A stretch of 64,000 nt of DNA from Actinomycetota bacterium (GTDB lineage: Bacteria; Actinomycetota; Acidimicrobiia; Acidimicrobiales; Microtrichaceae), in assembly GCA_016870275.1 (NCBI GenBank), contig VGBZ01000003.1:62001-126000 (forward strand). The letters are read 5' to 3'. Numbering within the stretch: position 1 is the first letter of the stretch; every line of letters begins with the position of its first letter. A program made the translations under genes and the position numbers. The notes under the pieces are model-generated. The model ran no database searches. It saw nothing but the letters and a program-made list of their open reading frames with translations, and was not told the origin of the DNA. Positions 8,347 to 17,794 of the stretch are shown in pieces.

Positions 8347-9895
8347 GCATCCGGAGGACGTCGCCAGCCCTGAGCTGAATCGTGCACTTGTCCGGTAGCC
8401 GCTCGGCTCGGGTCTCATCGCCACCCGGCAGGAGCCAGTTCTCCCCCGACGCCCCGGGTTCCCCACCCGCAAGACCCCACGGCTGCGAGGCGCGTCGCTC
8501 GGTGATCAGCGACACGGTCGCATCCTCGAGCATCTGGAGGTCACGCTCGATGCCCTCGCCGCCGGATGCCGCACCGACTCCACCGCTCCCCCTCCGCAGC
8601 CGATAGCGCAGCACCCGCAACGGGAACGCCCGCTCCAGCGCCTCGATGGGCGTGTTCCGAGTGTTGGTCATGTGTGTCTGCACTCCACTCATCCCCGGTT
8701 GCGGCTCGGACTCAGCCCGACTCGGATCCGGTGGGCGCCCTCCCTGGCCGCCGGCGATCGTCTCGTAGTAGACCCACGCGTTGGCCGGGCCGCCGCCGGA
8801 ACCTCCGATCAACACGTTGTTCATGGTTCCCTGCGACGCAGCGGCCACGGCCACGCCGGGGACCTCCGCCAGTGCCCGGGTGGCCACGTCGACGATCCGT
8901 TGGCTCACCTCCACGTTCCCAGCTCCAACTGCTGCGGGGAACTGCGCCGCGACGATCGAACCAGCCGGTGCCACCACCGTGACCGGCTGGAGCGCCCCGG
9001 CATTCGTCGGCAGGTCGATACCGACGACGCTGCGAACCACGTAGGCCACCGCAGAGACGGTGACGGCCTCAGGAGCGTTGACGTTCCCCCAACCCTGGGG
9101 GTCGGTCCCGGTGAAGTCGAACTCGATCTGCTCCCCCTGGATCCGAACCGTGCAACGCAACTGGGCCGGCGATCCGCCCGGACCGATCGAATCCATCCGG
9201 TCGGTCGCAGTGAACTCGCCGTCGGGCAGGGCGGCGATGGAGGCACGCGCCAGCCGCTCCCCGTGAGCGAGCACCTCCTCGGTCGGTGCCCGCAGCAACC
9301 GCATCAGCCGCTGTGCTCCCACCACGTTGGCACCGATCTGGGCATCGAGGTCACCGCTCCGCTCCCATGGAGTTCTCGAGTTGGCGAGCACGAGCGCCCG
9401 CAGGTCATCGTCGAGCCGGCTCGGCGGGATGCGCAGCCCCTCAGCCGCCACGTCGACGGCATCGGCCGGGAGCGATCCCGGTGCCGCACCACCCACATCG
9501 GCGTGGTGCGCCCGGTTGGCGACCCATCCGAGCAGGTCGCCGTCATCCCACACGGGCGTGACGACCGTGATGTCGTTCAGGTGGGTCCCACCACGGAACG
9601 GATCGTTCACCACGGCGTGCTCACCGGGACCGAGTTGCGAGTCACCATCGCCCTGGCCGACGTCGAACGCCTCGACCACGGCGGCCACCGATGCCGGCAT
9701 GGACCCCAGGTGCACAGGGATGTGCGCCGCCTGGGCCAACGCCCGGCCGTGTGCGTCGAACACTGCGGCCGAACAATCGGCACGCTCCTTGATGTTCGGA
9801 CTGAACGCAGCCCGCTGCAGTACCGCTCCCATCTCGTCGGCCACCCCGGTCAGCCGGGCGATCAGCACCTGCAACTCCGAGGGTGACAGAGTCAT
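8288..9895 (-). CDS. HyuB, hydantoinase B/oxoprolinase family subunit
   Basis: 535 residues starting MTLSPSELQVLIARLTGVADEM and including NIKERADCS and the VNDPFRGGTHLNDI segment characteristic of the HyuB/oxoprolinase-B family. The C-terminus GDVLRMLTPGGGGWGDP is also standard. With HyuA it forms an ATP-dependent amidohydrolase or carboxylase acting on hydantoins, 5-oxoproline or ketones. The substrate cannot be told from sequence. Its ATG overlaps the HyuA TGA (ATGA), and its 3' end overlaps the fucosidase gene by 59 bp on the other strand. Confidence 0.92.
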   Translation of the reverse strand: MTLSPSELQVLIARLTGVADEMGAVLQRAAFSPNIKERADCSAAVFDAHGRALAQAAHIPVHLGSMPASVAAVVEAFDVGQGDGDSQLGPGEHAVVNDPFRGGTHLNDITVVTPVWDDGDLLGWVANRAHHADVGGAAPGSLPADAVDVAAEGLRIPPSRLDDDLRALVLANSRTPWERSGDLDAQIGANVVGAQRLMRLLRAPTEEVLAHGERLARASIAALPDGEFTATDRMDSIGPGGSPAQLRCTVRIQGEQIEFDFTGTDPQGWGNVNAPEAVTVSAVAYVVRSVVGIDLPTNAGALQPVTVVAPAGSIVAAQFPAAVGAGNVEVSQRIVDVATRALAEVPGVAVAAASQGTMNNVLIGGSGGGPANAWVYYETIAGGQGGRPPDPSRAESEPQPGMSGVQTHMTNTRNTPIEALERAFPLRVLRYRLRRGSGGVGAASGGEGIERDLQMLEDATVSLITERRASQPWGLAGGEPGASGENWLLPGGDETRAERLPDKCTIQLRAGDVLRMLTPGGGGWGDPTWSDAGLR

Positions 9896-11763
9896 GTGGG
9901 TGCCTCCTCGGTGGCACCCACGGCACCAGCGCCGCCAACCGGACGCAACACGAGCGAACCGAGCGGTCCGGGCTCCCCCCACCATCCCTCTGGCACCCAC
10001 ACTGTGCAGTCCTCCCGGGACACTACGGTCGGACCCTGCACCACCTCGGCGAACGGCACCACCTCGGCCAGCACCTCGCTGATCGACGACGGCGGCGGTG
10101 CCGACGCCACGGCCCGCACGGTGACCACCTCCACGGGGGTTCCGTCCCTCCGGAATCCGTTTCGACGCCAGTGCTCCGCCGGGAAATCCGAGACCGTCGG
10201 CACGGTGACCTCGTGGCTCTGCCCTCGATAACGACAATCCACCATCGTCTCGACCTCCACCAGGTCGGCGTCGATCTCCTCGGCCAGAGCGACCCGCGCC
10301 CGATCAGCGAGCGCCTCGATGAACTCATCGAGCCCCTCGTGGTCGGCCAGGCCCGCCCAGGTGCGGACGAGTTCCCGGCGGGGCGGCGAGACCAGCAATC
10401 CGACGGCGGAGAGAACCCCGGCGGTCGACGGAACGATCACCGTCGGGATGGACAACTCAGCAGCCAGGTTGCAGGCATGCAACGGTCCAGCCCCGCCGAA
10501 CGCCACGAGCGCCAGACCGGTGGGGTCCACTCCCCGCTCGATCGACACCTGCCGGAGGGCCTGCTCCATCTGCGCGTCGACCACGTCGATGATCCCCTGG
10601 GGATCCACGCCGGCCTCCTCACACGCCCGGCGGGCGGCTGACTCGTCGAGCACACCGAGGCCGGGGAACGCAGTACCGGGAGGAATCCGTCCGAGCAGGA
10701 GATCCGCGTCGGTGACGGTCGGATGACGGCCACCGAGTCCGTAGCACGCCGGGCCGGGGTCGGCCCCGGCGGACTCCGGCCCGACCCGGAGGGCGCCGCC
10801 GGGGTCGATGCGAGCAACGCTCCCCCCGCCGGCTCCGATCGTGTGCACCTCCAGAGCCGGCACCCGTACCGGGTAGCCACCCACCACGTGACCCGATGCC
10901 AACGCCGGTTCCCCGTCGAGCACCAGGCCGACGTCGGTACTGGTGCCTCCCATGTCGAAGGTGACGGCATCACCGAAGCCGCACGCCACGGCGATCGCCG
11001 CCGCTGCCCGCACCCCGGCGGCCGGGCCCGACAACAGCAGGCTCACGGGATACAACGATGCCGCAGCCAGTCCGACCTGACCGCCGGCGGAGGTGGTCAC
11101 CACGATTCGCTCGGCCACTCCGACGAGCCCGTCGAGGTAGGGGCCGCAGACCGGCCTCAGCCCGGCGTTGAGCACCGTCGTCACGGTGCGCTCGTACTCG
11201 CGGAACTCCGGCGACACCTCGTAGGAGGCACTGACGTCCCATCCGGCCGCCCGCAACTCCTCGGCCACCTCGTACTCGTGATCGGCGACGAGATCGGAGT
11301 GCAGCAGGCACACAGCGACGGCCCCACATCCCGCCGGCGGCGGTGGAACCAGGCCCGGCCGGTATGGAGTGAGAACGGCCCCGTCGGCATCGAGCCGTTC
11401 GACCACCTCGAGTCGGTCGCTGCGTGCCACCAGCACCGGCGGACGATCAACCCAGGGGTCGTACAAGGAAGGGCGGTCTTGACGCGCGATCTCGATCACG
11501 TCGGTGAAGCCGGCCGTCGTCACGAGCGCTACCCGGGCCAGTCGACCTTCGAGCAGGGCGTTCGTCGCCACGGTCGTCCCGTGGGCGAGCAGCGCAGGGC
11601 TGGTGCTGCCAATGGCATCCCGCACGGCACGCCCGGGGTCGTCGGGGGTGCTCGGGACCTTGCCGATCGACCCGTCAGCACGGACCACGTCGGTGTAGGT
11701 CCCACCCGTGTCGACCCCGAGTCGTTGTTCGACCGGCTGCTCGACCGGTTCGTCGAACCCCAT
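9892..11763 (-). CDS. HyuA, hydantoinase A/oxoprolinase family ATPase subunit
   Basis: 623 residues from ATG 11763. A GTG at 11772, two bases after the preceding gene, would add three residues. It has the N-terminal nucleotide-binding LGVDTGGTYTDVV, a TFDMGGTSTDVGL ASKHA phosphate motif, GAGGGSVARID and FGGAGPLHA, all landmarks of the HyuA family. It pairs with HyuB directly downstream through a 4-bp overlap. The order RNase H-fusion, HyuA, HyuB suggests one transcript, though no functional link to the first gene is apparent. Confidence 0.92.
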   Translation of the reverse strand: MGFDEPVEQPVEQRLGVDTGGTYTDVVRADGSIGKVPSTPDDPGRAVRDAIGSTSPALLAHGTTVATNALLEGRLARVALVTTAGFTDVIEIARQDRPSLYDPWVDRPPVLVARSDRLEVVERLDADGAVLTPYRPGLVPPPPAGCGAVAVCLLHSDLVADHEYEVAEELRAAGWDVSASYEVSPEFREYERTVTTVLNAGLRPVCGPYLDGLVGVAERIVVTTSAGGQVGLAAASLYPVSLLLSGPAAGVRAAAAIAVACGFGDAVTFDMGGTSTDVGLVLDGEPALASGHVVGGYPVRVPALEVHTIGAGGGSVARIDPGGALRVGPESAGADPGPACYGLGGRHPTVTDADLLLGRIPPGTAFPGLGVLDESAARRACEEAGVDPQGIIDVVDAQMEQALRQVSIERGVDPTGLALVAFGGAGPLHACNLAAELSIPTVIVPSTAGVLSAVGLLVSPPRRELVRTWAGLADHEGLDEFIEALADRARVALAEEIDADLVEVETMVDCRYRGQSHEVTVPTVSDFPAEHWRRNGFRRDGTPVEVVTVRAVASAPPPSSISEVLAEVVPFAEVVQGPTVVSREDCTVWVPEGWWGEPGPLGSLVLRPVGGAGAVGATEEAPT

Positions 11764-11774
11764 GGCACCCACGC

Positions 11775-12872
11775 TCAGACCTCGGGTAACTCGAGGTGCC
11801 AGACCTCGCCGTCGAGGCCACGGCGTGCGAGCGCCTGCTCGTAGCGGGCTCGCACGTCCTCGGCCGCCTCGTCGACGCCGTCACTCACGGCGATCACCGA
11901 ATCCACGACCGCCCGCATCCACCCGTCGCGACGGGCGAGCGACGACTGCCGACCAGCAGGATCCACCGGACGCTTGCGCTCGAGCACGACGGTCCGCTCA
12001 GCAGCCGCCACCAGTGACGCGAACCGGGAGGCGTCGACCTCGGGCCATCCGGCGGTGGGGTCCGGATACGGGAGCACCGCCACGAACGGGACACCCGCTC
12101 GGACCGCAGCGCGGGCACCGATCTCCTCGGCTCCGGGGCGGAGCCCGCTCATCACCACGACATCCGGATGAAGTTGGCGCTGTGCGTCGATCACCTCGGC
12201 CAGACGGTCGACCAGCAGCGCCCCGCTCGGCGAGTCGGCCAACGCCTCAGACCGGAGGCCGACTACGGCGAGTCGCCAACCGGGAGGAACCCTGGGATCC
12301 CGCTGTGTCGGGTCGACAGCGCCAGCGTCGGGAACAGAGCGGACCGAACCGGAACGACCGGGGCCGGAAACCCGAGCATCGATTCGGCCAGGACCGTTCT
12401 CGGCGAGCAACGCCGGATCCGGTGGTGACTCACCTGATTCGCCCTGTCCCAGAATCGCAGCCCGGACTGCGAGTTGATCAACCAGATCGTTCATCTCGTC
12501 ACCGCTGTGGCCCTTCACCCACTCGAGTGAGAGGTCCCTGCGGTCACGGAAGTGCGGAACGAGCTGCTCCCAGAGGTCTCGATTGGCGACCGGCTGCTTG
12601 GCGGAGGTCCGCCAGTCCCGACGAATCCAGCCATCCCACCAACGGTCCCGCCAGCAGTGCACGACGTAGGTCGAGTCCGACACGATCCGCAAGGGACCCG
12701 AGAAGCGCTCCGCTGCTCGCAACGTGGCCGTGATCTCCATCCGCTGGTTGGTCGTGGCCGACTCAGCTCCGCTGGCCCACTCACCACCGGGCACGGCCCA
12801 CGCCCAACCGCCCGGTCCCGGATTCCCCCGGCACGCGCCGTCGGTGTAGGCCACCTGTTGCTCGTCGTGCAC
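11775..12872 (-). CDS. RNase HI fused to a C-terminal SLOG-like domain
   Basis: 365 residues. The N-terminal 145 form a complete type I RNase H with the four carboxylates D11 (TDGACRGNPGPGG), E46 (NQRMEIT), D66 (SDSTYV) and D132 (VDQLA), plus the KGHSGDEMND handle. It would cut RNA in RNA-DNA hybrids. After an acidic Pro-rich linker, residues about 195-360 (WRLAVVGLRSEAL, VVVMSGLRPGAEEIGARAA, VPFVAVLPYP) look like a Rossmann-type nucleotide-binding domain of the SLOG/YspA kind. Bacterial RNase HI is usually about 150 residues, so the extra domain is notable. The second domain's ligand is unknown. Confidence 0.85.
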   Translation of the reverse strand: MHDEQQVAYTDGACRGNPGPGGWAWAVPGGEWASGAESATTNQRMEITATLRAAERFSGPLRIVSDSTYVVHCWRDRWWDGWIRRDWRTSAKQPVANRDLWEQLVPHFRDRRDLSLEWVKGHSGDEMNDLVDQLAVRAAILGQGESGESPPDPALLAENGPGRIDARVSGPGRSGSVRSVPDAGAVDPTQRDPRVPPGWRLAVVGLRSEALADSPSGALLVDRLAEVIDAQRQLHPDVVVMSGLRPGAEEIGARAAVRAGVPFVAVLPYPDPTAGWPEVDASRFASLVAAAERTVVLERKRPVDPAGRQSSLARRDGWMRAVVDSVIAVSDGVDEAAEDVRARYEQALARRGLDGEVWHLELPEV

Positions 12873-12900
12873 CCTCCGAACCTACCCGTAGGCTGGAACC

Positions 12901-15636
12901 GTGCCGAGCGACACCAACGAGCCCGGCGGATACGCCGCTCAGCTACCCGATACCGACCCGGCCGAGACCCTCGAGTGGCTCGAGTCCCTCGACGCCGTGG
13001 CGGCGCGACACGGCCCCGCCCGCGCCCGCTACCTGCTCGTCAGACTGGAGCAACACGCACACGACCTCGGACTGGGGGTCGCTCCGCCGGTGAGCACCCC
13101 CTACGTCAACACCATCGCCACAGAGGATCAGGCGTGGTTCCCCGGAGACGAGGAACTCGAGCGCGAGATCCGTCGATACGTGAGGTGGAACGCTGCCGCC
13201 ATGGTGGTCCGCGCCAATCACCGCTCCGATGCGATCGGTGGCCACCTGTCGACCTTCGCCAGCTCAGCTGCCCTCTACGACGTCGGCTTCAACCACTTCT
13301 TCCGGGGCAAGGCGGGCGGCCGGGCCGGCGACGCCCTGTACATCCAAGGCCACGCGTCACCGGGAATCTACGCCCGTGCATTCATCGAGGGACGCCTCGA
13401 CGAGGACGACCTCGACCGGTTCCGGCTGGAGGTCGACCGACCAGAGCGACGGGGCCGGGGCCTCTCCTCGTACCCCCACCCAAGGCTGATGCCGGACTTC
13501 TGGGAGTACCCGACGGTGTCCATGGGACTCGGACCGATCCAGTCGATCTACCAGGCCCGGTTCAGTCGCTACCTCACCCAACGTCGGATCGACGACACGA
13601 CCGACAGCCGGATCTGGTGCTTCGTCGGCGACGGCGAGCTCGACGAACCCGAGTCGCTCGGCGCCATCTCGCTCGCCGGTCGCGAACACCTCGACAACCT
13701 CACCTGGGTGGTCAACTGCAACCTGCAACGACTCGACGGACCCGTTCGGGGCAACGGAAAGATCATCCAGGAACTCGAGGCGATCTTCCGAGGGAGCGGG
13801 TGGAACGTGCTCAAGGTCGTCTGGGGCAGCGGCTGGGACGAACTGCTCGCTCGTGATGTCGACGGGGTACTCGTCCAGCGCATGAACTCGACCCTCGACG
13901 GCGAGTTCCAGCGTTACGCCATCGCCGATGGCGCATACATCCGCGAGCACTTCTTCGGGCCCGATCCGCGCCTGCGCGCCATGGTCGAACACCTGAGCGA
14001 TGCCGACCTCGAACGCCTCCCCCGGGGTGGCCACGACTACCGCAAGCTCTACGCCGCATATCGCGCCGCCGTGGAGACTGCAGATGCCCCGACGGTGATC
14101 CTCGCCAAGACCATCAAGGGGTGGACGCTCGGCGAGGGTGTCGAGGCGCGCAACTCCACCCACCAGATCAAGAAGATGACGGTCCCGCAGCTGATCGAGC
14201 TCCGTGATCGTCTGGGCTTCACCGAGGAGATCCCCGACGACGCACTCGCCGGAGGCGTGCCGCCGTACCTCCGCCCACACGCTGGAAGTCCCGAGCGCTC
14301 CTACGCGCTCGAGCACCGGATCGCCCTCGGAGGCCCCCTCCCTTCACGCGAGGTACACACCACCCGTCCCCTCGGCGCTCCAGCGCCGGAGGTCTTCACC
14401 GAACTGCTCGCCGGTTCCGGCGGTCAGCCCGCCTCGACGACCACGGCGTTCGTCCGACTGCTGCGCAACCTGTGCCGGGACGCCACGGTCGGGGAGCGGA
14501 TCGTGCCGATCGTTCCTGACGAGGCCCGTACGTTCGGCATGGACTCGTTGTTCCGGGAACTGGCCATCTACGCCCCCGGCGGGCAGCGCTACGAACCGGT
14601 CGACCACGACCTGTTGTTGTCGTACCGGGAGTCGAGCGACGGGCAGATCCTTCAGGAGGGCATCACCGAAGCGGGAGCGTTCTGCTCGTGGACGGCGGCA
14701 GCCACCTCCTACGCACACCGGGGCGTCCCGATGGTGCCGTTCTTCACGTTCTACTCGATGTTCGGGTTCCAGCGGATCGGCGACCTCATCTGGGCGGCGG
14801 CCGACGCCCGGGCCCGCGGGTTCCTGCTCGGAGCGACCGCCGGGAGGACCACCCTGCTCGGCGAGGGTCTGCAGCACCAGGACGGCCACTCCCACCTGCT
14901 CGCCTCGACGATCCCGACCTGCCGCTCCTACGACCCGGCCTTCGCCTTCGAGACCGCCGTCATCATCCGGGACGGGTTGGGACGCATGTACCCCGCCGGT
15001 CACGAGGCCGACGGCGAGGACGTCTTCTACTACCTCACCCTCTACAACGAGAACTACCCGATGCCGGCCATGCCCGACGGAGCGGAGCCCGGCATTCTCG
15101 AAGGCCTGTACTGCGTCTCCGCAGCTCCACCCTCCGACGGACCGCAGGCCACGGTTCTCTTCTCCGGAACCCTCTGGTCGGCCGCCGTGGACGCCCGTGA
15201 CGAACTCGCCACCCGCTACGGCGTCGCAGTCGACCTGTGGTCGGCGACCAGCTACCAGCAGCTCCGAACCGATGCGATCGACGTGGAACGATGGAATCGG
15301 CTCCATCCCGACGCCCCACCCCGAGTCCCGATCGTCACGAAGCGTCTCTCGGGCCGACGGGGTCCGGTGGTTGCGGTATCGGACTACCTGCGGGCCGTGC
15401 CCGACCAGGTCGCTCGTTGGATACCGCGCCGCTTCACCTCGCTCGGCACCGATGGCTACGGCCGGTCCGACACTCGAGAGGTACTGCGTCAGTTTTTCGA
15501 GGTTGATGCAGCGAGCGTCGTCATCGCCGTGCTGTCGGGTCTGGTTGCCGACGGTGTCCTCACGGCGGCGGCCGTCAGCGATGCCATCAACCGCCACGGC
15601 ATCGACCCGGATCGAATCGCCCCCTGGCTCAGCTGA
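12901..15636 (+). CDS. aceE: pyruvate dehydrogenase E1, homodimeric AceE type
   Basis: 911 residues from a GTG, the usual length of homodimeric E1. It decarboxylates pyruvate with thiamine diphosphate and acetylates the E2 lipoyl group. Visible landmarks are NTIATEDQAWFPGD near 75-90, HLSTFASSAALYDVGFNHFFRG, and the TPP motif GDGELDEPESLG from residue 243 running to NCNLQRLDGPVRGN. IQEGITEAG and MFGFQRIGDLIWAA lie in the pyrimidine-binding region. It is divergent from the RNase H gene. E2 and E3 candidates sit 10-15 kb away on the other strand, unlike the contiguous ace operon of enterobacteria. Confidence 0.95.
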   Translation: MPSDTNEPGGYAAQLPDTDPAETLEWLESLDAVAARHGPARARYLLVRLEQHAHDLGLGVAPPVSTPYVNTIATEDQAWFPGDEELEREIRRYVRWNAAAMVVRANHRSDAIGGHLSTFASSAALYDVGFNHFFRGKAGGRAGDALYIQGHASPGIYARAFIEGRLDEDDLDRFRLEVDRPERRGRGLSSYPHPRLMPDFWEYPTVSMGLGPIQSIYQARFSRYLTQRRIDDTTDSRIWCFVGDGELDEPESLGAISLAGREHLDNLTWVVNCNLQRLDGPVRGNGKIIQELEAIFRGSGWNVLKVVWGSGWDELLARDVDGVLVQRMNSTLDGEFQRYAIADGAYIREHFFGPDPRLRAMVEHLSDADLERLPRGGHDYRKLYAAYRAAVETADAPTVILAKTIKGWTLGEGVEARNSTHQIKKMTVPQLIELRDRLGFTEEIPDDALAGGVPPYLRPHAGSPERSYALEHRIALGGPLPSREVHTTRPLGAPAPEVFTELLAGSGGQPASTTTAFVRLLRNLCRDATVGERIVPIVPDEARTFGMDSLFRELAIYAPGGQRYEPVDHDLLLSYRESSDGQILQEGITEAGAFCSWTAAATSYAHRGVPMVPFFTFYSMFGFQRIGDLIWAAADARARGFLLGATAGRTTLLGEGLQHQDGHSHLLASTIPTCRSYDPAFAFETAVIIRDGLGRMYPAGHEADGEDVFYYLTLYNENYPMPAMPDGAEPGILEGLYCVSAAPPSDGPQATVLFSGTLWSAAVDARDELATRYGVAVDLWSATSYQQLRTDAIDVERWNRLHPDAPPRVPIVTKRLSGRRGPVVAVSDYLRAVPDQVARWIPRRFTSLGTDGYGRSDTREVLRQFFEVDAASVVIAVLSGLVADGVLTAAAVSDAINRHGIDPDRIAPWLS

Positions 15637-15667
15637 CCCTCCACGACCCGGTGGGTAGCCTGAGGCA

Positions 15668-16288
15668 ATGGTCAAGATCCTGATTCCAATCACCGGCGAC
15701 GACGCCTCTGACCGCCTCCTCCAGGACGAGCCGCTCGCTCTCGTGATCGGAATGCTGCTCGACCAGCAGGTGCCCATGGAGTGGGCCTTCAAGGGGCCGG
15801 CGACGCTCCGAGAGCGTCTCGGTGGCCAACTCGATGCGGCGTCGATCGCTGCCATGGACGTCGAGGAGTTCGTGGCGATCTGCTCTGAGAAACCAGCTGT
15901 CCACCGGTTCCCCTCCAGCATGGGATCACGGGTGCACGATCTCTGCGCCTTCATCCTCGACCGCTACGACGGCGACGCCGGCCGCATCTGGAAGGGCGTG
16001 CGATCGGCGCCGGTGCTGCTCGAGCGCATCCGGGAACTGCCCGGTTACGGCGAGGAGAAGTCCAAGATCCTCCTCGCCATCCTCGCCAAGCGACTCGGTA
16101 AGCGACCCAACGGCTGGGAGGAGGCCGCCGCTCCGTTCTCCGACGACGAGCCGAGATCGGTCGCCGATGTCGGCTCACGAGAGCAGCTCCTCGAGGTCCG
16201 GGAGTGGAAGCAGATGATGAAGTCCGCCCGGAAGTCGAAGGCGGATCAGGCTCCCGGCTCGTCGTCCAACGACCCGACCAGACGCTGA
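15668..16288 (+). CDS. HhH-GPD base-excision repair glycosylase-like protein
   Basis: 206 residues. LVIGMLLDQQVPMEWAF corresponds to the glycosylase helix that carries the Gln wedge. LPGYGEEKSKILLA is a helix-hairpin-helix for DNA backbone contact. The family is the small actinobacterial HhH-GPD group (TIGR03252 type, from memory) lacking the C-terminal Fe-S cysteines of EndoIII and MutY. A lesion has not been assigned that I know of. The basic tail (MMKSARKSKAD) may add DNA affinity. Its 3' end overlaps the convergent hydrolase by 43 bp. Confidence 0.85.
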   Translation: MVKILIPITGDDASDRLLQDEPLALVIGMLLDQQVPMEWAFKGPATLRERLGGQLDAASIAAMDVEEFVAICSEKPAVHRFPSSMGSRVHDLCAFILDRYDGDAGRIWKGVRSAPVLLERIRELPGYGEEKSKILLAILAKRLGKRPNGWEEAAAPFSDDEPRSVADVGSREQLLEVREWKQMMKSARKSKADQAPGSSSNDPTRR

Positions 16289-17058
16289 CGCGCCAGCCAC
16301 CCGAGCAGCACAGCAACCGCCCGCGGATCGTGCCGGAGCTCGTGGCCGGCCCCTCCGACCACCCTGAGTTCCGCCGAACCGTGTGCCTCCACAATCGCCT
16401 CGGCGTCACTCAGCGGGGTCAGATCGTCGCTGTCGCCGTGGATGACGAGCAGCGGCCGGGCGCTGAGGCGCGCTGCTCCATCCAACGGCCGCACGAGACG
16501 GAGTTCCTGCGCCCAGCGGTCGACCGACGGAGGGAAGCGCTGGTCGGTGATCACGCCGACTTCGCGGGCGTGGAGGACCAACCGTCGCGGGTGCTTGGCC
16601 CAGTCGTCGAAGTCCGCCGGTGTGGCGAGCGCCGCCACTCCCCGTACCTCGGGGTTGCGACCGGCCTCGCAGAGCGCCAACGACCCACCGGTGCCGAAGC
16701 CACAGAGCCAGACATCCCGTACGCCCAGCGATTGAACATGTTCGACTCCGGCGTGGACATCATCGAGCCAGCCGGTCAGCGAGAACTGGCCCTCCGAGCG
16801 GCCGCACCCGCGGAAGTTCATGCTCAACGCCACCCAACCCACCTCGTGCGCAATCCGCTCGGCGAGTTCGGGAAACGACAGCCCCGACTGCGGCGCCTCC
16901 CGGCCACGAGTCGGAAAGCCGTGGCACACGACGACCCCAGGGGTGTCGGCGACGGCCTCGGCGGGTTCGGCGAGGTGTCCACGGAGCCGCAGGCCACCCG
17001 AAGGGAAGCCGTGGTCCATGGTCGGTGCCGATACCTCGACATCGACCTGTTCCTCCAT
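16246..17058 (-). CDS. alpha/beta-hydrolase fold protein lacking the usual nucleophile serine
   Basis: 270 residues with an alpha/beta-hydrolase layout: PGVVVCHGFPTRG (oxyanion loop), SMNFRGCGRSEG, a nucleophile elbow, VIHGDSDDLTP (acid) and GGAGHELRHD (histidine). At the elbow the sequence is GFGTG (120-124), so glycine 122 sits where GxSxG needs the nucleophile Ser. Either the protein is not a classical esterase or it binds ligands without catalysis. It is followed 6 bp upstream on the same strand by a 72-residue gene, suggesting an operon. Confidence 0.8.
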   Translation of the reverse strand: MEEQVDVEVSAPTMDHGFPSGGLRLRGHLAEPAEAVADTPGVVVCHGFPTRGREAPQSGLSFPELAERIAHEVGWVALSMNFRGCGRSEGQFSLTGWLDDVHAGVEHVQSLGVRDVWLCGFGTGGSLALCEAGRNPEVRGVAALATPADFDDWAKHPRRLVLHAREVGVITDQRFPPSVDRWAQELRLVRPLDGAARLSARPLLVIHGDSDDLTPLSDAEAIVEAHGSAELRVVGGAGHELRHDPRAVAVLLGWLARQRLVGSLDDEPGA

Positions 17059-17063
17059 GGCGA

Positions 17064-17282
17064 TCAGTCGGTCACTGCGAGGCGCTGCTTGGCGAACAGC
17101 TTGTAGCCACGGTTTCGAGCCTCGGGCAACGTGTCGGGCCCGAAACTCTGGTAGGCCTCCGCAACGATCAGCTCCTCGACGAGGTGGGCGTCGGCCTCGT
17201 CAAGTTGATCGAGGTCGTAGACGACCTGCGTCCGCTTGTCACCCAGGAAACGGTGGTGTTCGAACTTCGATGGTCGCTCCAT
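17064..17282 (-). CDS. small conserved-looking protein, function unknown
   Basis: 72 residues from ATG 17282: a mixed N-terminus (MERPSKFEHHRFLGDKRTQ), VVYDLDQLDE, an acidic helix ADAHLVEELIVAEAYQSFGP and a basic tail. No motif identifies a function. The strong GC bias at third positions and tight fit between neighbouring leftward genes make it a credible gene. Confidence 0.65.
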   Translation of the reverse strand: MERPSKFEHHRFLGDKRTQVVYDLDQLDEADAHLVEELIVAEAYQSFGPDTLPEARNRGYKLFAKQRLAVTD

Positions 17283-17331
17283 GACCCGCAGGCTACCGAC
17301 CACTCGCTGGTGAGCGCGAACCGCCACACCC

Positions 17332-17781
17332 TCACGACGACGACGGATCCGCCGGTCCCTCGACTTCGCCACCGATCGCGCCGATCGCCCGGTAGTAGCG
17401 CTCCTCGACAGCGAGGACAGCTGCGACGTCGGCGTCACCCACGTCGACTCCTTGACTCTCGAGCCGTCCGATGATCCACGCCAGTGGCTCGTCATCGGGT
17501 ACGAGCAGCAATTCGGTCCCGATGTCCTCGGCCGTGGCGAGCGACGCCACGCCCTTCTCGGCGAGGTAGTCGCAATGGGCTCCGAGCACGGCGCGCACAT
17601 CGTCGAAGGAGAGTCGAGCTGTAACGTCCTCAAGGAGCCGCTCAGCGACGAACTCGACGGCCTCGTCGAGGTCGTAGACGCTGCGCCGAGGTCGACGGGC
17701 GAGCGAGCCGGTCACTGCGCCGATCGAGACGGCTGCGATCACGAAGACCGCCACCGCCGCCAGGATGATCCAGACGATCAT
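17332..17781 (-). CDS. membrane-anchored protein of unknown function
   Basis: 149 residues with an N-terminal transmembrane helix (IVWIILAAVAVFVIAAVSIGAV) followed by RRPRR, so the rest should be cytoplasmic. The soluble part is helical and acidic (DEAVEFVAERLLEDV, FDDVRAVLGAHCDYL). I recognise no family with confidence. It starts 13 bp after the acyl-CoA dehydrogenase stop on the same strand. Confidence 0.7.
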   Translation of the reverse strand: MIVWIILAAVAVFVIAAVSIGAVTGSLARRPRRSVYDLDEAVEFVAERLLEDVTARLSFDDVRAVLGAHCDYLAEKGVASLATAEDIGTELLLVPDDEPLAWIIGRLESQGVDVGDADVAAVLAVEERYYRAIGAIGGEVEGPADPSSS

Positions 17782-17794
17782 CCGGAAGCCGACC

